Shown one piece after another: positions 27,681 to 40,247 of a stretch of DNA of 64,000 bases. Origin of the DNA: Ferruginibacter sp. (GTDB taxonomy: Bacteria > Bacteroidota > Bacteroidia > Chitinophagales > Chitinophagaceae); contig JABFQZ010000003.1 of assembly GCA_013141435.1 (NCBI GenBank), positions 62,001 through 126,000 of the forward strand, in the 5' to 3' direction. The notes under the pieces were generated by a model that worked only from the letters and a program-made list of their open reading frames with translations, did no database searches and was not told where the DNA came from. Numbering within the stretch: the stretch's first letter is position 1; the number at the start of each line of letters is the position of its first letter. Position numbers and translations under genes: made by a program.

Positions 27681-28604
27681 TCAATATTTCTGTAAACTCT
27701 CCGATATTTTTTCAAATAATTCTTTTTCCGACAACTCTTTGGGTACAAATTTTTGCCCAGTTATTTGCTCGTATAACTCAATATATCTATTGCTTATAGT
27801 TTGTATTTTCTCCTCTGTCATTTCGGGTACAATTTGTCCTTCTTTACCCATAAAATTGTTTTCTATGAGCCACTCTCGTACAAATTCTTTGCTTAGTTGT
27901 TTTTGTTTTTGCCCAGCAGCAAGGCGTTCTGCAAAGCCCTCGGCATAAAAATACCTGCTCGAATCTGGAGTATGTATTTCATCCATCAAATAAATGGTAT
28001 CGCCAATTTTACCAAATTCGTATTTTGTATCGGCCAATATTAATCCTTGTTCTGCTGCAAGTTCTTTTCCTTTTTCAAATAATTGTAGTGCATATTTTTC
28101 TAATATTGCCCATTCGTTTGCAGTAGCCAATCCTTTTAAAATTATATCTTCCTTACTTATATCTTCGTCATGCCCTTGGCTAGCTTTGGTAGATGGTGTA
28201 ATAATTGATGTTTCAAAAAAATCGTTTTCTTTTAAACCATTGGGCATTTGTACACCACACAAAGTACGCCCACCAGCATTATACGTACGCCACGCATGAC
28301 CAACCAAATTGCCTCTTACTACCATTTCTATAGCAAATGGAGTGCATTTTTTTCCTATACTTGTATTAGGTGCTGGAGTTTCTAATAACCAATTAGGACA
28401 AATGTGACTACATTTTTGCAACATATATGCAGCTATTTCGTTTAATACTTGCCCTTTGTATGGTATAGGGCGGGGAAGTATCACATCAAAAGCCGATAAA
28501 CGATTGCTGGCTATCATTACCAAAATATCATTTCCGATACCATAAACATCTCTCACTTTGCCACTATAAAAACTGGTTTGTTTATCAAAATTATATGTGC
28601 TCAT
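27681..28604 (-). CDS. purC: Phosphoribosylaminoimidazole-succinocarboxamide synthase PurC
   Basis: Purine-biosynthesis enzyme joining CAIR and aspartate with ATP to form SAICAR. It has SGKVRDVY near the N-terminus, ASNRLSAFD, PFAIEMVVRGNL and the DEIHTPDSSR signature near residue 215. At 307 residues it belongs to the longer, eukaryote-like PurC subgroup rather than the 240-residue type. It is monocistronic and convergent with anmK. Confidence 0.95.
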   Translation of the reverse strand: MSTYNFDKQTSFYSGKVRDVYGIGNDILVMIASNRLSAFDVILPRPIPYKGQVLNEIAAYMLQKCSHICPNWLLETPAPNTSIGKKCTPFAIEMVVRGNLVGHAWRTYNAGGRTLCGVQMPNGLKENDFFETSIITPSTKASQGHDEDISKEDIILKGLATANEWAILEKYALQLFEKGKELAAEQGLILADTKYEFGKIGDTIYLMDEIHTPDSSRYFYAEGFAERLAAGQKQKQLSKEFVREWLIENNFMGKEGQIVPEMTEEKIQTISNRYIELYEQITGQKFVPKELSEKELFEKISESLQKY

Positions 28605-28730
28605 TGTGCTAAATTACTACCTACATTTTATAAAAAAATATTATATACTAACAATAGGTTAAAAAATAAATTTTTATAACAGAATAACATTGCTTAGTTT
28701 GCCGTCGATTTATAAACCAAAAAATATAAT

Positions 28731-31460
28731 ATGAGAAAATTTGCAAGCTATTTGGTTGCATTAGTATTGGCTAACATACTTACTATGACAGCTTTTGCGC
28801 AAAATGTAACTATTGGCGGAACAGTAAAAAACAGTGCAACTGGCGAGCAAGCTGCTGCAGTATCGGTAACAATTAAAGGTACTGATGCTGGCACATTTAC
28901 AAACGATAAAGGCAGATATAGTATTTCTGCAAAATCTTTGCCTGTTACTTTAATCATTTCTTCGGTAGGTTATACTGCACAAGAAATAGTAGTTACAAGC
29001 GCATCTCAAAATATAGATGTAAGTTTTGTGCCAAATAATGCATTGGGACAAGAAGTGGTAGTATCGGCTAGCCGTGTATCTCAAAAAATTATGGAGTCTC
29101 CAGTATCTATTGAAAGAATAAGTGCTGCTGCAATACGTAATGCACCAGCTGCAAACTTTTATGATATTGTTGCCAATTTAAAAGGTGTTGATGTTACTAC
29201 ATCATCATTAACTTTTAAAACACCTACAACTAGAGGTTTTAGCAAAAGTGGAAACACTCGTTTTAATCAATTGGTAGATGGTATGGATAACCTTGCACCT
29301 GGTTTAAACTTTTCGCTTGGTGCAGTTATTGGCCTTAGCGAATTAGATTTAGATAATATAGAATTACTAGGTGGTGCATCATCTGCATTATATGGCCCAG
29401 GTGGAATGAATGGTACTTTGCTTATGACTAGTAAAAGTCCTTTTAAATACCAAGGTTTATCAGCTTTAGTAAAATTAGGTGTAATGCATACTGATCATAG
29501 GCAAAGAGCTGCATCTCCTTATCATAACTGGAACGTACGTTGGGCGAAAGCTTTTAATAATAAATTTGCTTTTAAAATTAATGCTGAAGTTATACAAGCA
29601 AAAGACTGGGTAGCATCGGATAATAGAAATTACAAACGCCTTGGCTCTTTGGGTAATGTAGTAGCTGGAGATAGAAAAACAGATCCTAACTATGATGGGG
29701 TAAATGTGTATGGTGATGAAACTACTGGTGATATAAGAGCTGTATTTGGTGCAATAGCTGGTGGAATACCTGGTGCTGCAACTTTTATTACTACAAATGG
29801 ATTAATGACTAATCCAATAAATGTTTCTCGAACAGGTTTTACTGAAAAAGAATTAGTAAACCCTAATACAGTAAATTTCAAATTAGCAGGTTCGTTTCAT
29901 TATAAATTATCTGAAAAAACCGAAGCTATTTTAGCAGCTTATTGGGGTACTGGTAATACAGTTTATACAGGTAGTGATAGATATTCGTTAAAAGATTTTA
30001 AAATGGGGCAATATAAGCTGGAGTTAAATAATAAAAACTGGTCTCTTAGAGGTTATACAACACAAGAAAATGCTGGGGAGTCGTATAACGTTACTGCTAC
30101 TACAAGGTTATTTAACGAATCGTGGAAACCTTCGCCTACTGCTTGGTTTCCTCAATACGCTTACCAATATTTAAGTAGTAGAATGAGTGGCATGACAGAT
30201 TATGATGCACATCAAGCAGCAAGAATTTATGCTGATGTAGGTAAACCATTGCCTGGTTCTCCTGCATTCACAAGTGCTTACGATGCTATTCGTAAAAAAC
30301 CAATTTCGGCTGGCGGTGGTTTATTGTTAGATAAATCTGACCTTTACGCTGCCGAAGGTAATTACAACTTAACATCTGTTACAAAATCGGTGGCAGACAT
30401 TCTTATAGGTGCTAATTACAAACAATACAAATTAAACTCTGAAGGTACTTTGTTTGCCGATTCTACTGGACCAATATCTACAGGCGAATATGGTGCTTAC
30501 GTACAAGCTACTCGTAAATTAGCTAAATTTTTAACGCTTACTGCATCTGGCAGATACGATAAAAACCAAAACTTTAGTGGTCGTTTTACCCCTAGAGTAA
30601 CAGCTTTAGTAAAAGTAGGAAATAATAGTAATGTACGTGTATCTTACCAATCTGCTTATCGTTTTCCTACAAACCAACAACAATGGATAAATTTAGTTGT
30701 AGGTAGTACTCGTTTGGTTGGTGGGCATTCATCATTCGTACAATATTTAGGTACTAATACCAATCCATTATACGAAGCAGAAAGTGTAATTGCTGGCACA
30801 CCAAAAGTTATTGCACAAACGGCATTAAAACCTGAGGCTTTAAATTCTTTTGAGCTTGGTTACAAAGGATTATTAATGAATAGTAAATTATTGGTTGACT
30901 TATACGGTTATTATGGTCAATATCAAGATTTTTTGGGTAGAACAAATACTTTTCAAACCACAACTGGTGTTGCTGCTGATATAACTAACTCTAGCAAAAG
31001 ACGTGGGATATCTATACCTGTAAACTCAACCGATAAAGTAAAAACACAAGGTTTTGGTGTAAGTGCAGATTATCGATTGGCAAAAAACTTTGTTTTAGGT
31101 GCTAATATATCTTCCGATGTATTGGTAAACACTCCAAGTACCGTTATTGCTAGCATAAATGCACCTAAGTATAAAGGTAATGTAAGCTTAGGTAATACAG
31201 GATTTGGTACTGCAAAGCGCTATGGTTTTAATGTAGTTTACAAATGGCAACAAGGGTTTAACTATGTAGAAGATTTTGCCAATGGCGATTTGCAAGCCGT
31301 GCAAACTTTAGATGCGCAAGTAAGTATGAAATTGCCAAAATCTAAATCAATTGTAAAACTTGGAGCTAACAATTTGTTAAACCAATATTATTACAATGCC
31401 ATAGGAAATTCACAAATTGGAGGTTTGTATTACATAAGTTATGGTTTTAATGTTTATTAA
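28731..31460 (+). CDS. TonB-dependent outer-membrane receptor
   Basis: Outer-membrane transporter energised by TonB. It has a signal peptide (about 1-23, ending AFAQN), an N-terminal carboxypeptidase-regulatory-like beta-sandwich (about 25-105, with FTNDKGRYSIS) and a plug domain (about 108-235, with EVVVSASR and a conserved GGASSALYGPGG). A 22-strand-type barrel runs to the C-terminal aromatic residue (FNVY). It lacks an adjacent SusD partner; instead a FAS1 lipoprotein follows 48 bases later. The substrate is unknown; metal chelates or peptides are as possible as sugars. Confidence 0.9.
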   Translation: MRKFASYLVALVLANILTMTAFAQNVTIGGTVKNSATGEQAAAVSVTIKGTDAGTFTNDKGRYSISAKSLPVTLIISSVGYTAQEIVVTSASQNIDVSFVPNNALGQEVVVSASRVSQKIMESPVSIERISAAAIRNAPAANFYDIVANLKGVDVTTSSLTFKTPTTRGFSKSGNTRFNQLVDGMDNLAPGLNFSLGAVIGLSELDLDNIELLGGASSALYGPGGMNGTLLMTSKSPFKYQGLSALVKLGVMHTDHRQRAASPYHNWNVRWAKAFNNKFAFKINAEVIQAKDWVASDNRNYKRLGSLGNVVAGDRKTDPNYDGVNVYGDETTGDIRAVFGAIAGGIPGAATFITTNGLMTNPINVSRTGFTEKELVNPNTVNFKLAGSFHYKLSEKTEAILAAYWGTGNTVYTGSDRYSLKDFKMGQYKLELNNKNWSLRGYTTQENAGESYNVTATTRLFNESWKPSPTAWFPQYAYQYLSSRMSGMTDYDAHQAARIYADVGKPLPGSPAFTSAYDAIRKKPISAGGGLLLDKSDLYAAEGNYNLTSVTKSVADILIGANYKQYKLNSEGTLFADSTGPISTGEYGAYVQATRKLAKFLTLTASGRYDKNQNFSGRFTPRVTALVKVGNNSNVRVSYQSAYRFPTNQQQWINLVVGSTRLVGGHSSFVQYLGTNTNPLYEAESVIAGTPKVIAQTALKPEALNSFELGYKGLLMNSKLLVDLYGYYGQYQDFLGRTNTFQTTTGVAADITNSSKRRGISIPVNSTDKVKTQGFGVSADYRLAKNFVLGANISSDVLVNTPSTVIASINAPKYKGNVSLGNTGFGTAKRYGFNVVYKWQQGFNYVEDFANGDLQAVQTLDAQVSMKLPKSKSIVKLGANNLLNQYYYNAIGNSQIGGLYYISYGFNVY

Positions 31461-31508
31461 TATTAAACCCATTACACTCAATTAATTTTATATAAAATAG
31501 TTACTATT

Positions 31509-32765
31509 ATGAAAAAAATAAATTTAAAAATAAATACTTTGGCAATAATTGTATTGTCGGGTATAATCTTTACTTCATGCAACAAGAGTTTAGTAGAATT
31601 AGCTCCTATTGCTACACCTGTTTACCCAAGTAGTACTACAACAATTAGTAAATCAATAGCGGCAAATCCAAACGATAGTTTATTTAACAGGTTATTGATT
31701 AGAAGCGGACTAAATGTTACATTAAATGATACTACCAAAACATTTACAGTTTTTGCTGTAGATAATGTTGGTATGAAAATTTTTGTAAATGCTGCAACAG
31801 GTGGGTTTATACCATTAACAGCTCCAGATGCCGATTTTTCTAAATTCATAAGTGGTACTTATCCTGTTACTGCAGTAAACTTATCAGCCACACAAGCTGT
31901 TGGTATAGCAATGTATAGTATTGTAGGTCAAAAATATCCAAGTTCCGCTATTGGGACTGCTTTTCCAAATTTTCCTTTACCTACCCAAATACAACTAGAC
32001 CCTGTAAATTCTCCATTTTTGAGATTGACTAGTTTTCCAACAAAAAGTACACCTTTTTCTTATGTTAATAATGTGCCATTAACAGGTATAGATCAATTAG
32101 CAAGTAATGGAGTAATACATCATACATATTCTGTAGTAGCACCTCCTTCAGCTTTATTAAAATCAGTAATAGCAAGTAAAGCTAATTTGTCTTATTTTAG
32201 AGCTGCAGTTGCAAGAGGCGATAGTGGTTCGGTTGGTACATCAAGATTTGACTCTTTATTTAATTATGGAATTATGAATATGACAGTGCTTGCACCTAAT
32301 GATGCTGCTATGCAACCTGTTTTATTTGGTGCTTTGTATCAAGGATTAATTTTTCAAGGTGTACCAGCAGGTACAGCTTTTACGCAAGCAACTTTATTAT
32401 CGGCTACTCCTGCAGGTTTTAATTATTTGCCTGTTGCAGATGTTAAGGGTATTGTTGCTTATCATATTTTAGCTTCAAACCCTTCTGGAAACTATGTTCC
32501 AAACATTAGAGTGTTTTCAGTAAATACTCCTAGCACAGCTACATTTATTAAAACATTAGTAAATACTGGAGTAGCTGCTCACCCAGGTGTTAGAGCTCAA
32601 GCTACTTTTACAGGTTCCGTAGCGTCTACTGTTACATTTTCGGGTGCTGGCACTTTTCCTCCAGGTGGCACTCCATACAGCCAAATTGCTACAGTAACAG
32701 AAAAAGATTTACATGCTGTAAATGGCGTTTTACATATTATAGATAAGGTTTTATTACCACAATAA
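31509..32765 (+). CDS. FAS1 (fasciclin)-domain lipoprotein
   Basis: Cell-surface or periplasmic lipoprotein with two fasciclin-type domains, a fold used in adhesion. The lipoprotein signal has lipobox FTSC (C25). FAS1 motifs are FTVFAVDNVGMKIF in the first domain (about 40-210) and MTVLAPNDAAM plus the closing VLHIIDKVLLP in the second (about 220-418). It is the second gene of a probable operon with the TonB receptor and may act as its accessory surface lipoprotein in place of SusD; this is an inference from position. A clear terminator follows. Confidence 0.85.
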   Translation: MKKINLKINTLAIIVLSGIIFTSCNKSLVELAPIATPVYPSSTTTISKSIAANPNDSLFNRLLIRSGLNVTLNDTTKTFTVFAVDNVGMKIFVNAATGGFIPLTAPDADFSKFISGTYPVTAVNLSATQAVGIAMYSIVGQKYPSSAIGTAFPNFPLPTQIQLDPVNSPFLRLTSFPTKSTPFSYVNNVPLTGIDQLASNGVIHHTYSVVAPPSALLKSVIASKANLSYFRAAVARGDSGSVGTSRFDSLFNYGIMNMTVLAPNDAAMQPVLFGALYQGLIFQGVPAGTAFTQATLLSATPAGFNYLPVADVKGIVAYHILASNPSGNYVPNIRVFSVNTPSTATFIKTLVNTGVAAHPGVRAQATFTGSVASTVTFSGAGTFPPGGTPYSQIATVTEKDLHAVNGVLHIIDKVLLPQ

Positions 32766-32788
32766 TTATATACTAATTTAATTATATT

Positions 32789-32822
32789 AAACGGCTTCCT
32801 TTTTGGGAAGCCGTTTAATTTT
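32789..32822 (+). terminator. terminator of the TonB receptor-FAS1 operon
   Basis: An 11-base-pair stem AAACGGCTTCC with its complement and a 6-base loop lies 24 bases after the FAS1 stop. Its tail is T-rich (TTTAATTTTG). Confidence 0.85.
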
Positions 32823-32947
32823 GTAATAACATTTATTGTGAGAATGTTATCAATTTATAAAAAATTTTACAAATTGCTCGTTAAGTATTATTTGTGCTAC
32901 CACAATGTGTTGTACAAAAGAAAATAATATGGCAATTGTTATTTTTT

Positions 32948-34549
32948 TTATACTTTTTTTATTAATTTTTTATATGCATTAATAAGTCCATTGGTGCTAC
33001 TGTCGTGGCTTTTAACTTCTTCATCATTTACCAATTCTGCTTGTATATTTACTGCCAATTTTTTTCCAAGCTCTACACCCCATTGGTCAAAACTAAAAAT
33101 ATTCCAAATAATGCCTTGAGCAAATATTTTATGTTCGTAAAATGCTACTAATTGTCCCAAAGAAAATGGTGTGATTTTATTTAGTAAAAAGGAATTACTT
33201 GGTCGGTTTCCTTCAAAAACTCTATACGGATTATTGTTATTGGAGCCGTTCATTAACGCTTCTGATTGTGCAAAAAAATTGCTCATTAATTTCATCTGAT
33301 GGTCGCCAATTGGGTTATGGCTATTTGCTGCAGCTATAAAATCTATAGGAATTATTTGTGTGCCTTGATGTAATAATTGATAAAAAGCATGTTGGCCATT
33401 TGTACCAGGTTCGCCCCAAATTACTGGTCCAGTTTGGTAAGTTACTTTATTGCCATTTCTATCTATATATTTTCCATTGCTTTCCATATTGCCTTGTTGA
33501 AAATACGCTGCAAACCTATGTAAATACTGGTCGTATGGTAAAATAGCTTCGGATGTAGTAGCATAAAAATTGCGATACCAAATACCTATTAAAGCCATTA
33601 AAACAGGTATGTTTTTTTCAAAATCTGTTTCGTTAAAATGTACATCGGCTGCATGTGCACCTTTTAATAATTGCTCAAAATTATTGTATCCTATGGTAAG
33701 TGCTATACTTAAACCAATGGCACTCCAAAGGCTATAACGACCACCAACCCAATCCCAAAATTCAAACATATTTTGAGGATCTATACCAAATTTTTCTACA
33801 TCAGTTTTATTTGTACTTAGTGCTACAAAATGTTTGGCTATATCTTCTACTTTTCCACCATTTTCTAAAAACCAATTTCTTGCTGTTTGAGCATTTGTCA
33901 TGGTTTCTTGAGTGGTAAAGGTTTTGCTTGCTATAATAAAAAGTGTTTCTTCGGCATTAATTTTTTTAAATGTTTCGGCTATATGTGAGCCATCTATATT
34001 ACTTACAAAAAATGTTTCGATACCATTTACCCAATAGGGTTTTAAAGCTTCGGTAATCATTACTGGCCCTAAGTCGCTTCCTCCAATACCAATATTTACA
34101 ATGTATTTTATTTTTTTGTTTGTATATCCTTTCCAAGTGCCGTTGTGTACATTATTGCAAAAGTTTTTCATTTGTGCTAGTACCGCTTGTATATTTGGCA
34201 TTACATCTTTACCATTTTGCAATACTGGCTTGTTACTAAAATTTCGCAATGCAGTATGTAGTACAGCTCTATCTTCTGTTTTGTTTATTTTTTCGGCTGC
34301 AAACATGGCGTTTATTGCATCTTTTAAACCACATTCGTTTGCTAATTGTATTAATAAATTTATTGTTTCATCATCTACATTATTTTTTGAATAATCAAAA
34401 AGAATATTTTCTGTTTGTATAGAAAATTTGCTAAAGCGATTTGTATCGTTTTCAAATAAACTTTTTATACTAATATCCTTTTTATTATTGTAGTTAGTTT
34501 CTAATTTTTTCCAAGCTAGAGTTTCTTTTGGATTTACTTGTGGCAACAT
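32948..34549 (-). CDS. pgi: Glucose-6-phosphate isomerase
   Basis: Interconverts glucose-6-phosphate and fructose-6-phosphate in glycolysis and gluconeogenesis, and links to glgC-glgA in this window. It has the two SIS folds with [37 protein letters not shown], the catalytic-region GNMESNGK and [18 protein letters not shown]. The 533-residue length is normal for the E. coli-type enzyme. It is divergent from pyrG and monocistronic. Confidence 0.96.
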   Translation of the reverse strand: MLPQVNPKETLAWKKLETNYNNKKDISIKSLFENDTNRFSKFSIQTENILFDYSKNNVDDETINLLIQLANECGLKDAINAMFAAEKINKTEDRAVLHTALRNFSNKPVLQNGKDVMPNIQAVLAQMKNFCNNVHNGTWKGYTNKKIKYIVNIGIGGSDLGPVMITEALKPYWVNGIETFFVSNIDGSHIAETFKKINAEETLFIIASKTFTTQETMTNAQTARNWFLENGGKVEDIAKHFVALSTNKTDVEKFGIDPQNMFEFWDWVGGRYSLWSAIGLSIALTIGYNNFEQLLKGAHAADVHFNETDFEKNIPVLMALIGIWYRNFYATTSEAILPYDQYLHRFAAYFQQGNMESNGKYIDRNGNKVTYQTGPVIWGEPGTNGQHAFYQLLHQGTQIIPIDFIAAANSHNPIGDHQMKLMSNFFAQSEALMNGSNNNNPYRVFEGNRPSNSFLLNKITPFSLGQLVAFYEHKIFAQGIIWNIFSFDQWGVELGKKLAVNIQAELVNDEEVKSHDSSTNGLINAYKKLIKKV

Positions 34550-34667
34550 AAGGTTTTTAAATTTTTCATAAAGTTAAAACGATTATTTTAAAAATATATA
34601 TTTTTTGATTTGTAAGCTGTTACATTCTTTAATTATTTTGATGCTTTTTTATAAATGAATTCAAATT

Positions 34668-34696
34668 TTTGCTTAATTTTTTTTATCATATATTTG
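34668..34696 (+). promoter_or_regulatory. promoter of pyrG
   Basis: TTTG (34668-34671), a 17-base gap, then TATATTTG (34689-34696) match the Bacteroidota -33/-7 promoter. The start site should lie near 34703, giving a leader of about 230 bases. Confidence 0.65.
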
Positions 34697-34703
34697 CACG
34701 ACC

Positions 34704-37127
<2,424 letters not shown>

Positions 37128-37206
37128 GCTAATTTACTTTGAAAGAATTTAAGATATTGTGTTTCTATTTTAAAGAAGTAAAGATTATATTTTCACTAAA
37201 TTATTT

Positions 37207-38019
37207 TTAATTCGGGATAGAATCTTTTATTGTTACCCAAGTATCTTTTAAACCAACTTTTTTTACTAACTCCGAAAATATTTTTGCATTGGTTGGATGT
37301 AGCCTTATGCATCCGTGAGATGCCTTGGTACCTAACTTAGCAAAATTGCCAGTAGTAGTTCCATGTATTGCATAACCACCTCTTAAAAATACAGCATAAG
37401 GCATATTTCCCAATCCTTTATAATTACCACCCGGGAATTTTTTAGAAGTATATTTGGCAAAAACTGGACCAGAAGGTTTTAAATTTAAATTGGGGGTGTC
37501 GTATTTTGAAATACCAGTGCTTACCAAAAAAGTATCTACCAGTTTGCCTTCAATATATAAAAGTAGTTGCTGAGTTTGTTTATTTATTTCGGCGTATAAT
37601 AAACAATCTTTTCCTTTACAGTCAACAGAATCTGGTGTTTTATTATACACTAAAAAAGAGTCTAATATTTTTACATTTTCATTTAAATGTTTTTTCTCTT
37701 CTATTGTAAATGTATCTTTCTTTTTCCAATATTTCAGTAAAGTATCTTTGTTTTCCGAAAATAATAAATCTCTTTTGAGTAAGGTATCCATTTGCATTAA
37801 TAAAGTGTCTAGTGAATCTATACTAGGAGTAAATTCATTATTATCAAAAATATTATTGGTATCTACAGCAGTAATTTTATCGGCAGTTGTATATACTGAA
37901 TCTTTAAAGTTTTTATACTCAAAATTATCTAAAACTATATTTTTTCTGCTGCTTTTGCAACTTTGGTAGGTTATTATAATAGTAATTAATAATACTTTGA
38001 TAATATTTTTTACAAGCAT
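37207..38019 (-). CDS. L,D-transpeptidase (YkuD) lipoprotein
   Basis: Envelope enzyme that forms 3-3 peptidoglycan crosslinks or attaches proteins to the wall. It has a lipoprotein signal with lipobox YQSC (C21) and a polar linker to about residue 145. The YkuD domain has HGTTTGNFAKLG and the active-site SHGCIRLHP (nucleophile C237). The 270-residue length fits a lipoprotein YkuD. A -7-like element (TATCTTTG on the minus strand, 38079-38072) lies about 55 bases upstream. Its neighbours are not functionally related. Confidence 0.9.
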   Translation of the reverse strand: MLVKNIIKVLLITIIITYQSCKSSRKNIVLDNFEYKNFKDSVYTTADKITAVDTNNIFDNNEFTPSIDSLDTLLMQMDTLLKRDLLFSENKDTLLKYWKKKDTFTIEEKKHLNENVKILDSFLVYNKTPDSVDCKGKDCLLYAEINKQTQQLLLYIEGKLVDTFLVSTGISKYDTPNLNLKPSGPVFAKYTSKKFPGGNYKGLGNMPYAVFLRGGYAIHGTTTGNFAKLGTKASHGCIRLHPTNAKIFSELVKKVGLKDTWVTIKDSIPN

Positions 38020-38071
38020 ATTTTAGAAAATTATTTATATGTAAAGTTACAACTTGCAAAAGTGTGCTAAA

Positions 38072-38079
38072 CAAAGATA
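38072..38079 (-). promoter_or_regulatory. candidate -7 element for the L,D-transpeptidase
   Basis: TATCTTTG on the minus strand matches TAnnTTTG; no convincing -33 element is seen. The remaining spacer to 38319 is AT-rich, with one short hairpin (TCCGCC with GGTGGA at about 38257-38273). It carries an 86-codon open frame that I do not accept as a gene. Confidence 0.35.
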
Positions 38080-38319
38080 TTTGGTAATATCCAATACACC
38101 TATATTCCTTTTATATCAACGTTTTTGGGTTAATACCATTTTTTTTGTAGATGTTTTCAACAAAAATTATAAAATGTGGTTTTATCGTTTTCTTTGTTAC
38201 TTAATATATTATTTTTTTTACCAACTAAAGAGCCTTGATTTAACTTCATTGGCGTCCGCCTATTCGGTGGATGAAGATTTGTGCTTAAATTTGGCTTTTA
38301 TTAAGTATAAATAAATTAT

Positions 38320-39249
38320 ATGCCTACCATAAAAAACTACCTCTCCCTCATAAAATTTTCGCATACCATTTTTGCCTTGCCTTTTGCGTTAATTGGTTTT
38401 TTTTTAGGAATAAAATTTTTGAAAGAATTTCCAAATACTGAAAATGTAATTTCATATTATCCACAATCAAATTTTGATAAAATAGTCTTCTACTTTTTAC
38501 ACAATTGGCACATTTTTGTACTAATAATTTTTTGCATGATAACCGCCCGTTCCGCAGCCATGGCTTTCAACCGTTATCTTGATAGAGAATTTGATGCAAA
38601 AAACCCACGTACAGCCATAAGAGAAATACCAGCAGGAATAATTACAGAAAAAAATGCATTGTTTTTTACCATTTTAATGTGTGTGCTTTTTATTGTTTGC
38701 ACATTTTTTATAAACCGTATTTGTTTTTATTTAAGTCCCGTAGCGATATTTGTAATTTTATTTTACAGTTATACAAAACGTTTTACTTTTTTATGTCATT
38801 TAGTTTTGGGCATTGGGCTTAGCCTTGCACCAATTGGCGCATACCTTGCTGTTACAGGTGTATTTGCTTGGTTGCCTATTTTATTTTCTATTGCTGTAGT
38901 TTGTTGGGTTAGCGGCTTCGATATTATTTTTGCCTTGCAAGATGAGGCTTTTGATAAAGAAAATAATCTTTACTCTATGCCTGCAATTATGGGCAAAGCT
39001 AAGGCATTGCATGTTTCTGAAGTATTACATGCTATAGCTTCTTTGGCTACTTGCTTTGCTGGTTATTATGGTCAGTTTGGTTGGTTGTATTGGGTGGGTG
39101 CAACTGTATTTTGTGGTATGCTTATATACCAGCATCTAATAGTAAAACCAAATGATTTAAGCAAAGTAAACATTGCATTTATGACAGCCAATGGTATAGC
39201 ATCGGTTGTGTTTGCAATTTTTGTAATTGTCGATTTGTTTTTGCATTAG
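38320..39249 (+). CDS. UbiA-family prenyltransferase (MqnP/UbiA-like)
   Basis: Integral membrane prenyltransferase that attaches a polyprenyl chain to an aromatic quinone precursor. Eight to nine hydrophobic helices and both Asp-rich motifs are visible: NRYLDREFDAKNPRT (first) and DEAFDKENNLYS (second). In Bacteroidota the UbiA-like protein of this length usually serves menaquinone synthesis via the futalosine route (MqnP), which is the best inference; no other mqn gene is in the window. The 309-residue length includes a loop of about 25 residues after the first helix. Confidence 0.85.
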   Translation: MPTIKNYLSLIKFSHTIFALPFALIGFFLGIKFLKEFPNTENVISYYPQSNFDKIVFYFLHNWHIFVLIIFCMITARSAAMAFNRYLDREFDAKNPRTAIREIPAGIITEKNALFFTILMCVLFIVCTFFINRICFYLSPVAIFVILFYSYTKRFTFLCHLVLGIGLSLAPIGAYLAVTGVFAWLPILFSIAVVCWVSGFDIIFALQDEAFDKENNLYSMPAIMGKAKALHVSEVLHAIASLATCFAGYYGQFGWLYWVGATVFCGMLIYQHLIVKPNDLSKVNIAFMTANGIASVVFAIFVIVDLFLH

Positions 39250-39284
39250 TTATTACAAAACAATTAAAAATACTTTATTGTAAC

Positions 39285-40100
39285 CTAATACTGCTCTTGC
39301 TCATTAGGAAAATCGTTGCTCTTTACATCTTTAATATAATGTTGCACTGCTCCTGTAATTTGCTCATGCATATTTAAATATTGACGTAAAAAACGAGGTT
39401 TAAATTCGGTATTTATGCCAAGCATATCATGCATTACAAGTACTTGCCCATCGCACTTGCCACCAGCGCCAATACCTATTGTAGGTATATGCAAACTTGC
39501 CGATACTTCGGCAGCTAATGCAGCAGGAATTTTTTCTAAAACTATAGCAAAACAACCTGCTTCTTGCAATAATAAAGCATCTTTTTTTAGTTGGTTTGCT
39601 TCGGCTTCTTCTTTTGCTCTTACTGTATATGTACCAAATTTATAAATACTTTGTGGGGTAAGACCTAAATGTCCCATTACTGGCACGCCACTGTTTACTA
39701 TACGTTTTATAGATTCTGCTTCTTGCTCACCACCTTCTAATTTTACTGCATGCCCACCAGTTTCTTTCATTATTTTTATAGCAGAGTTTAGTGCTTCTTT
39801 TGAGTTGCCTTGGTAAGAACCAAAAGGTAAATCTACCACAACCAAACAACGACTAATGCCTCTTACTACCGATTGAGCATGATAAATCATTTGCTCCAAT
39901 GTAATAGGTAATGTAGTTTCATGCCCAGCCATTACATTGCTTGCACTATCGCCTACTAATATTACATCAATACCAGCAGCATCAAATATTTGAGCAAATG
40001 AATAATCGTATGCAGTAATCATCGATATTTTTTCGCCAGCAACTTTCATTTTTTGCAAAGTGTGTGTGGTTACTTTTTTTATTTCTTTATTTATAGACAT
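39285..40100 (-). CDS. panB: 3-methyl-2-oxobutanoate hydroxymethyltransferase
   Basis: First step of pantothenate (coenzyme A) synthesis: adds a hydroxymethyl group from 5,10-methylene-THF to alpha-ketoisovalerate. The TIM-barrel motifs are [40 protein letters not shown] and GHLGLTPQS, and the closing region has [15 protein letters not shown]. The 271-residue length is standard. panC is in the window about 5.5 kb away, so the two are not in one operon; panD is not seen. Confidence 0.95.
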   Translation of the reverse strand: MSINKEIKKVTTHTLQKMKVAGEKISMITAYDYSFAQIFDAAGIDVILVGDSASNVMAGHETTLPITLEQMIYHAQSVVRGISRCLVVVDLPFGSYQGNSKEALNSAIKIMKETGGHAVKLEGGEQEAESIKRIVNSGVPVMGHLGLTPQSIYKFGTYTVRAKEEAEANQLKKDALLLQEAGCFAIVLEKIPAALAAEVSASLHIPTIGIGAGGKCDGQVLVMHDMLGINTEFKPRFLRQYLNMHEQITGAVQHYIKDVKSNDFPNEQEQY

Positions 40101-40110
40101 GTTTATTAAA

Positions 40111-40247
40111 TTATGAGTTATGGGTATTGAGTATTGAGATATTAGTATTGAGATTAGTACTTCAAATAATTGAACTTTAAAAAACAGATTGAATAAAGAA
40201 CATTATTCATCACCCATCTTTCATCACTTATCATACATCATTATTTC
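40111..40247. repeat. degenerate tandem repeats between panB and ppx
   Basis: The spacer contains a run of related units TATTGAGTATTGAGATATTAG and TATTGAGATTAG (about 40127-40160, written here as separate copies). A second run of CATCA/TCATC units follows (about 40203-40247), overlapping the end of the ppx/gppA frame by a few bases. Similar low-complexity strings occur in intergenic DNA of other Bacteroidota, from memory. No gene is seen here. Confidence 0.5.

Noticed and set aside
38054..38314. 86-codon plus-strand open frame between the L,D-transpeptidase and UbiA genes
   Set aside because: It is rich in F/Y/K as expected from translated AT-rich spacer, has no start signal or domain, and overlaps the promoter region of the transpeptidase gene.
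40203..40247. CRISPR-like repeats near panB
   Set aside because: Units are short, degenerate and without unique spacers of regular length; no cas genes are present.
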